Below are positions 23,260-31,127 of a stretch of 64,000 nucleotides of DNA, piece by piece. The notes beneath the pieces were generated by a model. That model was not told the DNA's origin. It did not search any database and saw only the letters and a list, made by a program, of their open reading frames with translations. The stretch is from Rathayibacter sp. VKM Ac-2804 (GTDB lineage: Bacteria > Actinomycetota > Actinomycetes > Actinomycetales > Microbacteriaceae): the NCBI RefSeq assembly GCF_009866655.1, contig NZ_CP047420.1, positions 620,001 to 684,000 of the forward strand. The letters are read 5' to 3'. Positions within the stretch are counted from its first letter, which is position 1. Each line of letters opens with the position of its first letter. The translations under genes were made by a program, and so were the position numbers.

Positions 23260-26200
23260 ATGACGACGAGACGACGACTCCCGATCGCGGCGGCGGCGGT
23301 GATGGCGCTGACGGCGGGACTGCTCGCGGTCGGCCCGACCGCGCAGGCCGCGCCGGCCGCCTCCCTCGACAGCGCGAAGGTGCTCGAGCTGCCCTTCGAC
23401 GGCAGCATCACCGACACCAGCGGTCGCGGCAACACGGTCGGGATGCAGAAGGGCACCGCCGCGTACGGCACCGGCCTCGCCGGCCAGGCCTTCGAGTTCA
23501 CCGGCGGCAACGCGGTGTCGCTCGGCACCGACGCCCGCCTCCAGCCCGCCGACCTGACGGTCTCGTTCTGGTACAAGCCGACCGCGGCGATGACCGGCGA
23601 GCAGGTCTTCACCTGGAGCAAGACCGCCTACAACTCGGACGGCTGGTACCTCACCTCCGAGAGCGACGCGACGCCGCTCGCGCTCTCGATCGGCCCCGCG
23701 ACCGGCCAGCCCTACAAGGTCGCGATCGACACCGCCCGCGCCGGCTTCTTCCCGACGAACGAGTGGACCCACGTCGTCGCCACCTACGACAAGGCGACCA
23801 AGCAGGTCGCCTTCTACCGCAACGGGGTCAAGCAGCCCACCGTCACGAAGTACGAGGCGAGCGGAGCGGCCACCGGCGTGCTCGGCTCCGAGGGCACCTC
23901 GACCAAGACCCTCGGCTTCAACGGACCGCAGTACAACGGCGCGCACCTGCGCGGGCTCCTCGACGACTACGTCCTCTACGGCGAGGTCGCCACGACCACC
24001 GACGTCGTCGCCCTGACGAAGGCGCACAACGCGGCCTTCGACCCGGCCGCCGTCGCGAAGGCCGACCTCGACGCCGTCACCCTGCCCGCGAGCACGAGCA
24101 CCGGCTTCTCCGTGCCGACCCGCGGCGCGAAGGGCTCCGACCTCAGCTGGACCTCCTCCGACGAGTCCGCGATCGCGATCTCCGGCGGCACCGCCACGGT
24201 CACCCCGCCCACCGGCACCGCGACGACCGTCACCCTCACCGGCTCCTCGACCTACGGCGGCAGCACCGCCGTCACCCGCACCTTCACGATCCAGGTGCAG
24301 CCGAAGGGCGTGAAGAGCTCGAGCCACCTGCAGGAGGCGGGCCTCTCGGACGTCACCGTTCAGGACCCGTACCTCGACAACGGCGAGCAGCAGACCGTCG
24401 AGTACCTGCTCAGCCTCGACCCCGAGATGTTCCTGCACTCCTTCTACACGCAGGCCGGACTCACCCCGACCACGGCCGGCGGCTACGGCGGTTGGGAGCG
24501 CGAGAGCGGCACCCGGTTCCAGGGCCACTTCTTCGGCCACTACCTCTCCGGCCTCTCGCAGGCCTACGCGAGCGAGCAGGACCCGACCACGAAGGCCGCG
24601 CTGCTCGCGAAGCTCACCGCCTCCGTCGACGGCCTGAAGAAGGTCCAGGACGCCTACGCGCTGAAGGACCCGGCCAACGCCGGCTACGTCTCGCCGTTCC
24701 CGGTGAGCTACCTGCCCTCCGGCGCCGACGGCCTGCTGGTGCCGTTCTACAACCTGCACAAGGTGCTCGCGGGCCTGCTCGATGCGCACCAGTACGCGCC
24801 CAGCGCCGTGTCGGCGGAGGCGCTCGTCGTCGCCGACGGCTTCGGCAGCTGGATCACGACGTGGGCCGGCCGCCAAGCGAATCCGGGGCAGCTCCTCAAC
24901 ACGGAGTACGGCGGGATGAACGAGGCGCTCTACCGCCTCTACGAGACGACGCAGAAGCCGGCGCACAAGCGCGCGGCCGAGTACTTCGACGAGACCGCGC
25001 TCTTCCGGAAGCTCGCGAACAACGAGGACGTCCTCAACGGCCTGCACGCGAACACGACGATCCCCAAGCTGATCGGCGCGCTCAAGCGCTACACCCTCTT
25101 CACCGACGACCCGGCCCTGTACGCGACGCTGACCGCCACCGAGAAGGCGGACCTCGACATGTACCGCCGGGCCGCGGAGAACTTCTGGCGGATGGTCGAC
25201 GAGAGCCACAGCTATGCGAACGGCGGCAACAGCCAGTCCGAGCACTTCCACGGCGCGGACACCCTCTACCAGTACGCGACCAACGGCCAGACGACCGGCT
25301 ACGGCGAGAACTCGACCTCCGAGGGCTGCAACATCTACAACATGCTCAAGCTCACCCGGGCGCTGTTCCAGGTGACGAAGGACGTGAAGTACGCCGACTT
25401 CTACGAGAACGCGTTCATCAACGGCGTGCTCTCGGTGCAGAACCCGGAGACGGGCATGGTCACCTACTTCCAGCCGCAGACCGCGGGCTACGCGAAGGTG
25501 TTCGGCGAGGAGCACGACGAGTTCTGGTGCGACCACGGCACCGGCGTCGAGAGCTTCACCAAGCTCGGCGACTCGATCTACTTCGAGGGGCCGAAGACGG
25601 TCTACGTGAACCAGTTCCGCTCGTCGGTGCTGAGCTCGGGCGGCAGCAATCTGAAGGTGACGCAGACGGCCGACATCCCGAACACCGACACCGCGCGCTT
25701 CACGATCGCGGCGCTCGGAGCGGGAGCGGTCGCCGAGGGCACCACGCTGCGCCTGCGCATCCCGGCCTGGGTCGACGGAGCGCCGACGCTCACCGTGAAC
25801 GGCGCCGTCCACGACGTCGCGGCGCTGACCGAGGGCGGCTACGCGGTCGTCCCGGTGGCGGCGGGCGACACCCTGACCTGGAAGCTCCCGGCCGCGGTCG
25901 CCGCGGTGGCGAACACCGAGAACGCGAACTGGACGGCCTTCACCTACGGGCCCGTCCTCCTCGCGACCGAGCTCAACCGGAACAACGTCGACGCCTCGTA
26001 CCCCGCGGGCGTGCTCGTGCAGATGAGCGTCGCCGACAAGACGGTGAACTCGAACGTGATCGTCGCGAACGCGGCCGCGTGGACGTCCTCGGTGCAGCAG
26101 AACCTGCTCCGCCTGCCCAACGGGGCGAACGGCAACGGGACGACGACGATGCGCTTCGGCATGACGAACGTCGACGCCGCCTCCGAAGCCCGGATCTTCC

Positions 26201-27411
26201 AGCCGTACTACAGCCTCTACAACGCGCGCTACGCGACCTACATGACGCTCATCGCCCCCGACTCTCCGGAGGCGCAGGCGCTGATCCTCAAGGAGAAGCA
26301 GCAGCTGCGGGTGGAGGAGGCGACGATCGACTCGCTCACGTCGTTCGACAACAACAACAGCGAGGCCGACAAGAACTACAAGTACAACCGCTCGTCGGTC
26401 GGCACCTGGCGCGGCGAGGGCTACCGCGACGGCGAGCGGTCGGCCGACGCGTACTTCCAGTACGACATGATCGTCGACCCGACGCTGCCGAAGAACCACC
26501 TCGGCGTCCGCTACTACGGCGGCGACGCGGGGCGCACCTTCGACGTCTACCTCAACGACGTGAAGCTCAAGACCGAGGTGGTCTCGGGCGCCGCGGGCGC
26601 GCTGAACTGGTACGTGCAGTACGACGAGATCCCGCGCTCGGTGCTCGACGGCATCGCGGCGAAGGACAGCTACAAGAGGAACCAGGCCGGGGCGTACGTC
26701 CTCGACGCGCAGGGCGACAAGGTGCCGAAGGTGACCGTGCGCTTTCAGGGCACCGGCACGGCGAGCAATGTTGGCGGCGTCTTCGGCGTCTCCACGACGG
26801 AGTCGACCGGGTTCGCGACGAACGCGGAGCTGTCCAAGCTGACCTCGTCCGTGGGCACGCTCTCGCCGGCGCTCGCCGCCGGGGTGCGCGATCTGACGCT
26901 GACCGTGCCGGTCTCGACGACGAGCGTCGCGCTCGATCTCGACCCGGCCGTGGCCAGCGGACTGGTGAAGGTCGACGGCGTGCTGATCGACGACACCGTC
27001 GCCCGGACCGTGACCCTCGCGGCCTCGGGGACCACGAACGTCGTGATCACCTCCTCCGCGCAGGACCACACGACGCTCGCGACCTACCGGCTCGCGATCG
27101 TCCGGGCCGCTCCGGCCGCCGTGATCGACCTGACGGTCTCGGCCACGACGCGCTGCGTCGCCGGCAAGGTCGTCCTGACGACGACGGCCCGCAACGACTC
27201 GACGGCGACCGCGGCGATCTCGATCGCCACGCCGTACGCCACGAAGTCCTACCCGGGCATCGCGGCGGGCAAGAGCGCGACGCAGGCCGACACCACCCGT
27301 GCCGTCTCCATCCCGGCCGGCACCGCGACCGTCACCGCGACGGCCACGATCGACGGGGCGGCGGTGACGACGACGAAGGCGGCCCCCTACTCCGCCCGCG
27401 CCTGCGGCTGA
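23260..27411 (+). CDS. Secreted GH127-type beta-L-arabinofuranosidase with LamG and C-terminal module
   Basis: 1383 residues; GAGAGG precedes the ATG. Order: signal peptide (1-28, AQA-A), LamG (about 40-245), Ig-like repeat (about 250-345), GH127 (DUF1680) alpha/alpha-barrel and following sandwich (about 350-1000), a DUF6805-like beta domain (about 1015-1140), a beta segment and the two-Cys C-terminal module (Cys1299, Cys1382). GH127 enzymes remove beta-L-arabinofuranose by a zinc-bound cysteine nucleophile. Here Glu688 and Cys690 (SEGC) match the first zinc ligands and Cys757 (WCDHGTG) the nucleophile, but the usual second adjacent Cys is Asp758. The gene shares the operator of the GH43 genes, which supports one arabinan/hydroxyproline-arabinoside regulon. 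Confidence 0.87.
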   Translation: MTTRRRLPIAAAAVMALTAGLLAVGPTAQAAPAASLDSAKVLELPFDGSITDTSGRGNTVGMQKGTAAYGTGLAGQAFEFTGGNAVSLGTDARLQPADLTVSFWYKPTAAMTGEQVFTWSKTAYNSDGWYLTSESDATPLALSIGPATGQPYKVAIDTARAGFFPTNEWTHVVATYDKATKQVAFYRNGVKQPTVTKYEASGAATGVLGSEGTSTKTLGFNGPQYNGAHLRGLLDDYVLYGEVATTTDVVALTKAHNAAFDPAAVAKADLDAVTLPASTSTGFSVPTRGAKGSDLSWTSSDESAIAISGGTATVTPPTGTATTVTLTGSSTYGGSTAVTRTFTIQVQPKGVKSSSHLQEAGLSDVTVQDPYLDNGEQQTVEYLLSLDPEMFLHSFYTQAGLTPTTAGGYGGWERESGTRFQGHFFGHYLSGLSQAYASEQDPTTKAALLAKLTASVDGLKKVQDAYALKDPANAGYVSPFPVSYLPSGADGLLVPFYNLHKVLAGLLDAHQYAPSAVSAEALVVADGFGSWITTWAGRQANPGQLLNTEYGGMNEALYRLYETTQKPAHKRAAEYFDETALFRKLANNEDVLNGLHANTTIPKLIGALKRYTLFTDDPALYATLTATEKADLDMYRRAAENFWRMVDESHSYANGGNSQSEHFHGADTLYQYATNGQTTGYGENSTSEGCNIYNMLKLTRALFQVTKDVKYADFYENAFINGVLSVQNPETGMVTYFQPQTAGYAKVFGEEHDEFWCDHGTGVESFTKLGDSIYFEGPKTVYVNQFRSSVLSSGGSNLKVTQTADIPNTDTARFTIAALGAGAVAEGTTLRLRIPAWVDGAPTLTVNGAVHDVAALTEGGYAVVPVAAGDTLTWKLPAAVAAVANTENANWTAFTYGPVLLATELNRNNVDASYPAGVLVQMSVADKTVNSNVIVANAAAWTSSVQQNLLRLPNGANGNGTTTMRFGMTNVDAASEARIFQPYYSLYNARYATYMTLIAPDSPEAQALILKEKQQLRVEEATIDSLTSFDNNNSEADKNYKYNRSSVGTWRGEGYRDGERSADAYFQYDMIVDPTLPKNHLGVRYYGGDAGRTFDVYLNDVKLKTEVVSGAAGALNWYVQYDEIPRSVLDGIAAKDSYKRNQAGAYVLDAQGDKVPKVTVRFQGTGTASNVGGVFGVSTTESTGFATNAELSKLTSSVGTLSPALAAGVRDLTLTVPVSTTSVALDLDPAVASGLVKVDGVLIDDTVARTVTLAASGTTNVVITSSAQDHTTLATYRLAIVRAAPAAVIDLTVSATTRCVAGKVVLTTTARNDSTATAAISIATPYATKSYPGIAAGKSATQADTTRAVSIPAGTATVTATATIDGAAVTTTKAAPYSARACG

Positions 27412-27429
27412 CCCCGCGCCGGCTCCCTC

Positions 27430-27490
27430 CGCGAGATGCCACTTGTGCACGCTTTTCACGGCGTGTCGCGTACCCAAGTGGCATCTCGCG
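27430..27490. repeat. 61-bp inverted-repeat element, copy 1
   Basis: 23-nt arms (27430-27452 and 27468-27490) around a 15-nt centre. The left arm begins CGCGAGATGCCACTTGTGCA; the right arm has small mismatches (TACCC for TGCAC). The element starts 18 nt after the GH127 stop. The same element, with perfect arms, is at 52565-52625. Confidence 0.85.
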
Positions 27491-27590
27491 GCGGGGATCA
27501 GGGCGTGGGGAGGCGCCGGGCGTTACCTATTCGTTACACATCTCGACCAAACCAGCACCACACTGCGAACGGGCAGGTCAAGGGCGGACG

Positions 27591-29189
27591 ATGACTCCCA
27601 TGGAACAGACAGGGAAGACCCCGCGCGCACCGAAGCTGCGATTCATCGCGCTCGCGGCCGTCGCCGGCATCGTCGTCGCGGGCGTGCTGCTCGCGATCGC
27701 CGAGCTCGTCGCGCTCGTCGTCGCGAAGAACGCCAGCCCCGTGCTCGCCCTCGGGGCGTTCGTGGTCGACATCGTCCCGCGCCCGCTCAAGGAGTTCGCG
27801 ATCGAGACGTTCGGCGCGAACGACAAGATCTTCCTGCTCGCGGGCATCGGCGTCGCCGTCCTGGTGGCCGCCGCCCTCGCCGGCGTGCTGCAGCTGATCC
27901 GCCCGCCGCTCGGCCAGATCCTGCTCGTGATCGCCGGCGGCCTGTCGATCGCCGCGATCGTCACCCGCACCGGAGCGACCGCGCTCTCCGCGGTGCCCAC
28001 CCTCGTCGGCCTCGTCGTCGCCATGATCGTGATGCACCTCACCGTCTCGCGCCTGCGCCGCTGGCGCGCCGCCTCCACCGCCGAGAAGACCGGTGCCGCG
28101 CCCGCCGCCCGCCCGGTCGGCATCGAGCGCCGCGGCTTCTTCCGCGTCACCCTGATCGCCGCCGTCGGCGCCGCCGTGATCGGCGCCGGGGCCCGCGCCG
28201 TGAGCGCCGCCACCTCGTCGCTCGCCAGCGTCCGCGACGCCCTGCGCCTGCCCAGCCCGCGCAGCACCGTGTCGGTGCCCGCCGGCGCCGACCTCGGGAT
28301 CGACGGCCTCACCCCGCTCTACACGCCCAACGCCGACTTCTACCGCGTCGACACTGCGCTGACCGTGCCCTCGATCGACCCCTCCACCTGGTCGCTGAAG
28401 ATCTCCGGCATGGTCGACCAGGAGGTCACGATGTCGCTGCAGGACATCTTCGACATGGGCCTGGACGAGTACGGCATCACCATGACCTGCGTCTCGTACC
28501 AGGTCGGCGGCGACCTCGTCGGCAACGCCAAGTGGCTCGGCGTCCCGCTCCGCGACGTGCTGAAGAAGGCCGGCGTGCAGAGCGGCGCCGACATGCTGCT
28601 CTCCACCAGCGTCGACGGCTACACCGCCAGCACCCCGCTCTCCGCCGTCACCGACGAGAACCTCGACGCGATCCTCGCCGTCGGCATGAACGGCGAGGCG
28701 CTGCCCTTCGAGCACGGCTTCCCGGTGCGGATGGTCGTCCCCGGCCTCTACGGCTACGTCTCCGCCACCAAGTGGCTGACCGAGCTGAAGGTCACGACCT
28801 TCGCCGCCGACGAGGCCTACTGGACCCCGCGCGGCTACGACGCCGAGGCCCCGATCAAGATGTCCTCGCGCATCGACACTCCGCGCATCGACGCCGCGAT
28901 CCCTGCCGGAGCGACCAAGATCGCCGGAGTGGCGTGGGCGCAGACCACCGGCGTCGCCAAGGTCGAGGTCAGCATCGACGACGGCGACTGGCAGGAGGCG
29001 ACGCTGTCGACCGCGGTCAACCTCGACACCTGGGTGCAGTGGTACGTCGACTGGGAGGCCGAGACCGGCGCCCACTACGTCGCGGTCCGCGCCACCGACG
29101 CCGACGGCATGCTCCAGATCGAGGACCGCGCCGGCGTCGCCCCGAACGGCTCCTCCGGCTGGCAGCGCACCCTCGTCCGCGTCAGCTGA
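27591..29189 (+). CDS. Membrane-anchored molybdopterin-dependent (sulfite oxidase family) oxidoreductase
   Basis: 532 residues from ATG 27591 (AAGGGCGG upstream). Four N-terminal hydrophobic segments lie within about 15-150, then a further segment near 185-205 (FFRVTLIAAVGAAVIGAGA) preceded by RR, which resembles a Tat-type region. The sulfite-oxidase-fold molybdopterin domain spans about 245-430, with the molybdenum-ligand Cys300 in MTCVSYQVGG and the WLGVPLRDVL motif. A Mo-co dimerisation-type Ig domain closes the protein (about 435-532). This architecture is common in actinobacteria. The electron acceptor and substrate are unknown; the catalytic domain should face the outside. It is unrelated to the glycan genes beside it. 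Confidence 0.87.
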   Translation: MTPMEQTGKTPRAPKLRFIALAAVAGIVVAGVLLAIAELVALVVAKNASPVLALGAFVVDIVPRPLKEFAIETFGANDKIFLLAGIGVAVLVAAALAGVLQLIRPPLGQILLVIAGGLSIAAIVTRTGATALSAVPTLVGLVVAMIVMHLTVSRLRRWRAASTAEKTGAAPAARPVGIERRGFFRVTLIAAVGAAVIGAGARAVSAATSSLASVRDALRLPSPRSTVSVPAGADLGIDGLTPLYTPNADFYRVDTALTVPSIDPSTWSLKISGMVDQEVTMSLQDIFDMGLDEYGITMTCVSYQVGGDLVGNAKWLGVPLRDVLKKAGVQSGADMLLSTSVDGYTASTPLSAVTDENLDAILAVGMNGEALPFEHGFPVRMVVPGLYGYVSATKWLTELKVTTFAADEAYWTPRGYDAEAPIKMSSRIDTPRIDAAIPAGATKIAGVAWAQTTGVAKVEVSIDDGDWQEATLSTAVNLDTWVQWYVDWEAETGAHYVAVRATDADGMLQIEDRAGVAPNGSSGWQRTLVRVS

Positions 29190-29198
29190 CGCCGAACC

Positions 29199-29239
29199 GG
29201 ATCTCGACAGGCGCTCGGCGAGCGCTCCTCGATCGGCAT
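29199..29239. repeat. REP-like element (diverged)
   Basis: GGATCTCGACAGGCGCTCGG to GATCGGCAT, the inverted orientation of the family seen at 18146. It lies 10 nt after the molybdopterin oxidoreductase stop. Compared with other copies the centre has drifted. Confidence 0.7.
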
Positions 29240-29425
29240 GATTGCGCGAACGGACCCGCGATGGGCTTCGAGCGCTGAGCAGCGCCCCGCACGGGTCCGC
29301 TCGAAGGCACCGCTGCGGGCGAGTGGACCCGCAGCGGGCCCTGCACCTCTGCTGCACCCCGCCCCGCGTCCAGTCGTCCCTCGCCCGCGCCACGCCCTCG
29401 CCCGCTCGATCAGCAGGATCGCCCC

Positions 29426-29465
29426 ATGCTGGTCGAGGAGCCGCGCAGCGGCGTATCGAGACCCG
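29426..29465. repeat. REP-like element
   Basis: ATGCTGGTCGAGGAGCCGCG with centre GCGCAGCGGCG and end TATCGAGACCCG. It abuts the 3' end of the flavin monooxygenase gene (minus strand). A fragment CTCGATCAGCAGGA just upstream (29405-29418) is probably the remains of a paired copy. The rest of 29240-29425 contains nothing I can recognise. Confidence 0.8.
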
Positions 29466-29470
29466 CCGGC

Positions 29471-30856
29471 TCAGGGGCGGAAGGTGGCCGCGTGGTGCTC
29501 GGGGGCGAGGTGAGGCCCGGTGCCGAGCATGCGCTCGCGGAAGGTGGCGCCGGTGGGCTCGGGGTCGAGGCGGCCGCGGCGGCGCAGCTCGGGCTGCACG
29601 AGCTCGATGAAGTCGCGCATCGAGGCGAGGCCGAAGACGGCCTCGAGCATGATGCCGTCGAGGTCGGTCTCGTCCATCATCCGCTCGAGCTCGTCGGCGA
29701 CCTCGACCGGGTCGCCGGTGATCGCGAAGCCGCGGGTGCCCTTGCCCTTCAGCTCGTCGAGGATCTCGCGCACGGTCGGCACGGTGCCGTCCGGGCGGGT
29801 GAGGAAGCGGTCGATGTTGCTGGTGCCCATCTGGCCCGCCTGGCCGTCGAGGACCAGCTGCTCGGCGAGCGTCCGGTCGAGGTCGTAGGCCAGAAGATCC
29901 ACGCCGGTGTTGCCGGCGTAGTAGTGCGCGGCCAGCTCATCCGTCTGCAGGGCGTCGAACTCGGCGCGCAGCTGCGCCGCCTCCGCCGAGGTCGGCGCGA
30001 CGACGATCGTCACGCCCACCATCACCTTGATCGACGCCGGATCGCGGCCGTTCTCCGCGGCCCGGCGGCGGATGTCCACGATGTCCGCCGTGACCTTGCC
30101 GTACGTCGAGCCCTGCACGAACACGCACTCGGCGTTCTTCGCCGCGAAGGCGCGGCCCACCGGCGAGGTCCCGGCCTGGAAGAGCAGCGGCGAGCGCTGC
30201 GGCGACGGCGGCAGCGTGTGGTACCCGTGCGAGCGGTAGAACTCGCCCTCGTAGGCCACCGGCCGGATCCTCTCCGGGTCGGCGAAGACGTTGCGCTCGT
30301 GGTCGAGCACGATGACGTCGTCGTCGTTGCCGCCCTCCCAGAAGGAGAAGGCGACGTCGACGTACTCCTGCGCGGCGCGGTAGCGCTCGTCGTGCGGGAC
30401 CATCGCGGACTGGCCGAGCATCGCGGCCATCGTGTTCTGCGAGGCGCCGGTGACGATGTTCCAGCCGATGCGCCCGCGCGTGACGTGGTCGAGGGTGGAG
30501 AACTTGCGCACGGCGTGCAGCGGGTGGTCGGCGCCGGTGGTGCTGGTGACCACGAAGTTCAGGCGCTCGGTGCCGACCGCGAGCGCGGGGATGAGGTACG
30601 CGCCGTCGAGCGCGAAGGTCATGCCGGCCTCGACGAGGACGTCGGAGAGCTCGCCGCGGCGCGAGGAGTAGCCGAAGGAGCCGCCGGCGAAGAAGAGGAA
30701 GTCGAAACCGGCGTCGTCGAGCAGCCGCGCCATCCGCTGCCAGTAGTCGATGTCCCGGAAGTCGCCGTCGCGGCTGCGCGGGTGCGACCAGCTGATGGTG
30801 CCGCCGACGTGCGGGGTCCCCGCTTCGAAGACTCCGAGGACGATCCGCTTCTGCAT
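29471..30856 (-). CDS. NtaA/SnaA/DszA-type FMN-dependent monooxygenase
   Basis: Start ATG 30856 (GGGAGAG upstream) gives 461 residues, the usual length; an in-frame upstream extension runs into repeats and is rejected. Luciferase-like TIM barrel with SWSHPRSRDGDFRDIDYWQRMARLLDDAGFDFLFFA, the GRIGWNIVTGASQN segment (flavin-phosphate region of the family), FQAGTSPVGRAFAAKNAECVFVQG and a C-terminal helix pair around GTRGFAITGDPVEVADEL. These two-component monooxygenases need reduced FMN from a separate reductase and act on nitrilotriacetate, sulfones, pristinamycin-type or similar compounds. No reductase gene is adjacent and the substrate is unknown. Confidence 0.9.
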   Translation of the reverse strand: MQKRIVLGVFEAGTPHVGGTISWSHPRSRDGDFRDIDYWQRMARLLDDAGFDFLFFAGGSFGYSSRRGELSDVLVEAGMTFALDGAYLIPALAVGTERLNFVVTSTTGADHPLHAVRKFSTLDHVTRGRIGWNIVTGASQNTMAAMLGQSAMVPHDERYRAAQEYVDVAFSFWEGGNDDDVIVLDHERNVFADPERIRPVAYEGEFYRSHGYHTLPPSPQRSPLLFQAGTSPVGRAFAAKNAECVFVQGSTYGKVTADIVDIRRRAAENGRDPASIKVMVGVTIVVAPTSAEAAQLRAEFDALQTDELAAHYYAGNTGVDLLAYDLDRTLAEQLVLDGQAGQMGTSNIDRFLTRPDGTVPTVREILDELKGKGTRGFAITGDPVEVADELERMMDETDLDGIMLEAVFGLASMRDFIELVQPELRRRGRLDPEPTGATFRERMLGTGPHLAPEHHAATFRP

Positions 30857-30958
30857 GCTCTCCCGCGTTCCGGCCGGCGTCCGCCGGCACTGCTCCGGGA
30901 ACCCTAGCGAGCGCGCGTTTCGGGGCTGTTGCGGGGGGAGGGCGTGCGGGGGGCGGGG

Positions 30959-30998
30959 GGTCTCGATACGCCCGCTGCGCGGGCTACTCGACCAGCAT
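30959..30998. repeat. REP-like element (inverted orientation)
   Basis: GGTCTCGATACGCCCGCTGC to CTACTCGACCAGCAT. It forms the left half of a composite repeat zone with the 18-bp tandem repeats and the direct-orientation copy at 31083. Confidence 0.85.
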
Positions 30999-31067
30999 GA
31001 ATCGCGCGACCCGCATGGATCGCGCGACCACCATGAATCGCGCGGCCCGCATGGATGGCGCGGCAAC
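30996..31067. repeat. Four 18-bp degenerate tandem repeats
   Basis: Units CATGAATCGCGCGACCCG (30996-31013), CATGGATCGCGCGACCAC, CATGAATCGCGCGGCCCG and CATGGATGGCGCGGCAAC (to 31067) stand head to tail. They lie exactly between two REP-like copies in opposite orientation. A period of 18 could look coding, but no ribosome site or product is apparent. Confidence 0.85.
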
Positions 31068-31082
31068 CAGGGGGCGCGCAGC

Positions 31083-31121
31083 ATGCTGGTCGAGTAGCCG
31101 CGCAGCGGCGTATCGAGACCC
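31083..31121. repeat. REP-like element
   Basis: ATGCTGGTCGAGTAGCCGCG with centre GCGCAGCGGCG and end TATCGAGACC. It lies 7 nt from the 3' end of the GH2 gene (minus strand) and is close to the copy at 29426. Confidence 0.85.
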
Positions 31122-31127
31122 GCGCCG

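Noticed and set aside
21699-29189. A single plus-strand frame of about 2,500 codons
   Set aside because: It runs antisense through the ABC exporter and out of frame through the GH127 gene. Only its last 532 codons (27591-29189) are a real gene.
29471-31084. A longer monooxygenase with 76 extra N-terminal residues
   Set aside because: The extension is translated from the REP and 18-bp repeat block; the family's normal N-terminus and a ribosome site belong to the ATG at 30856.
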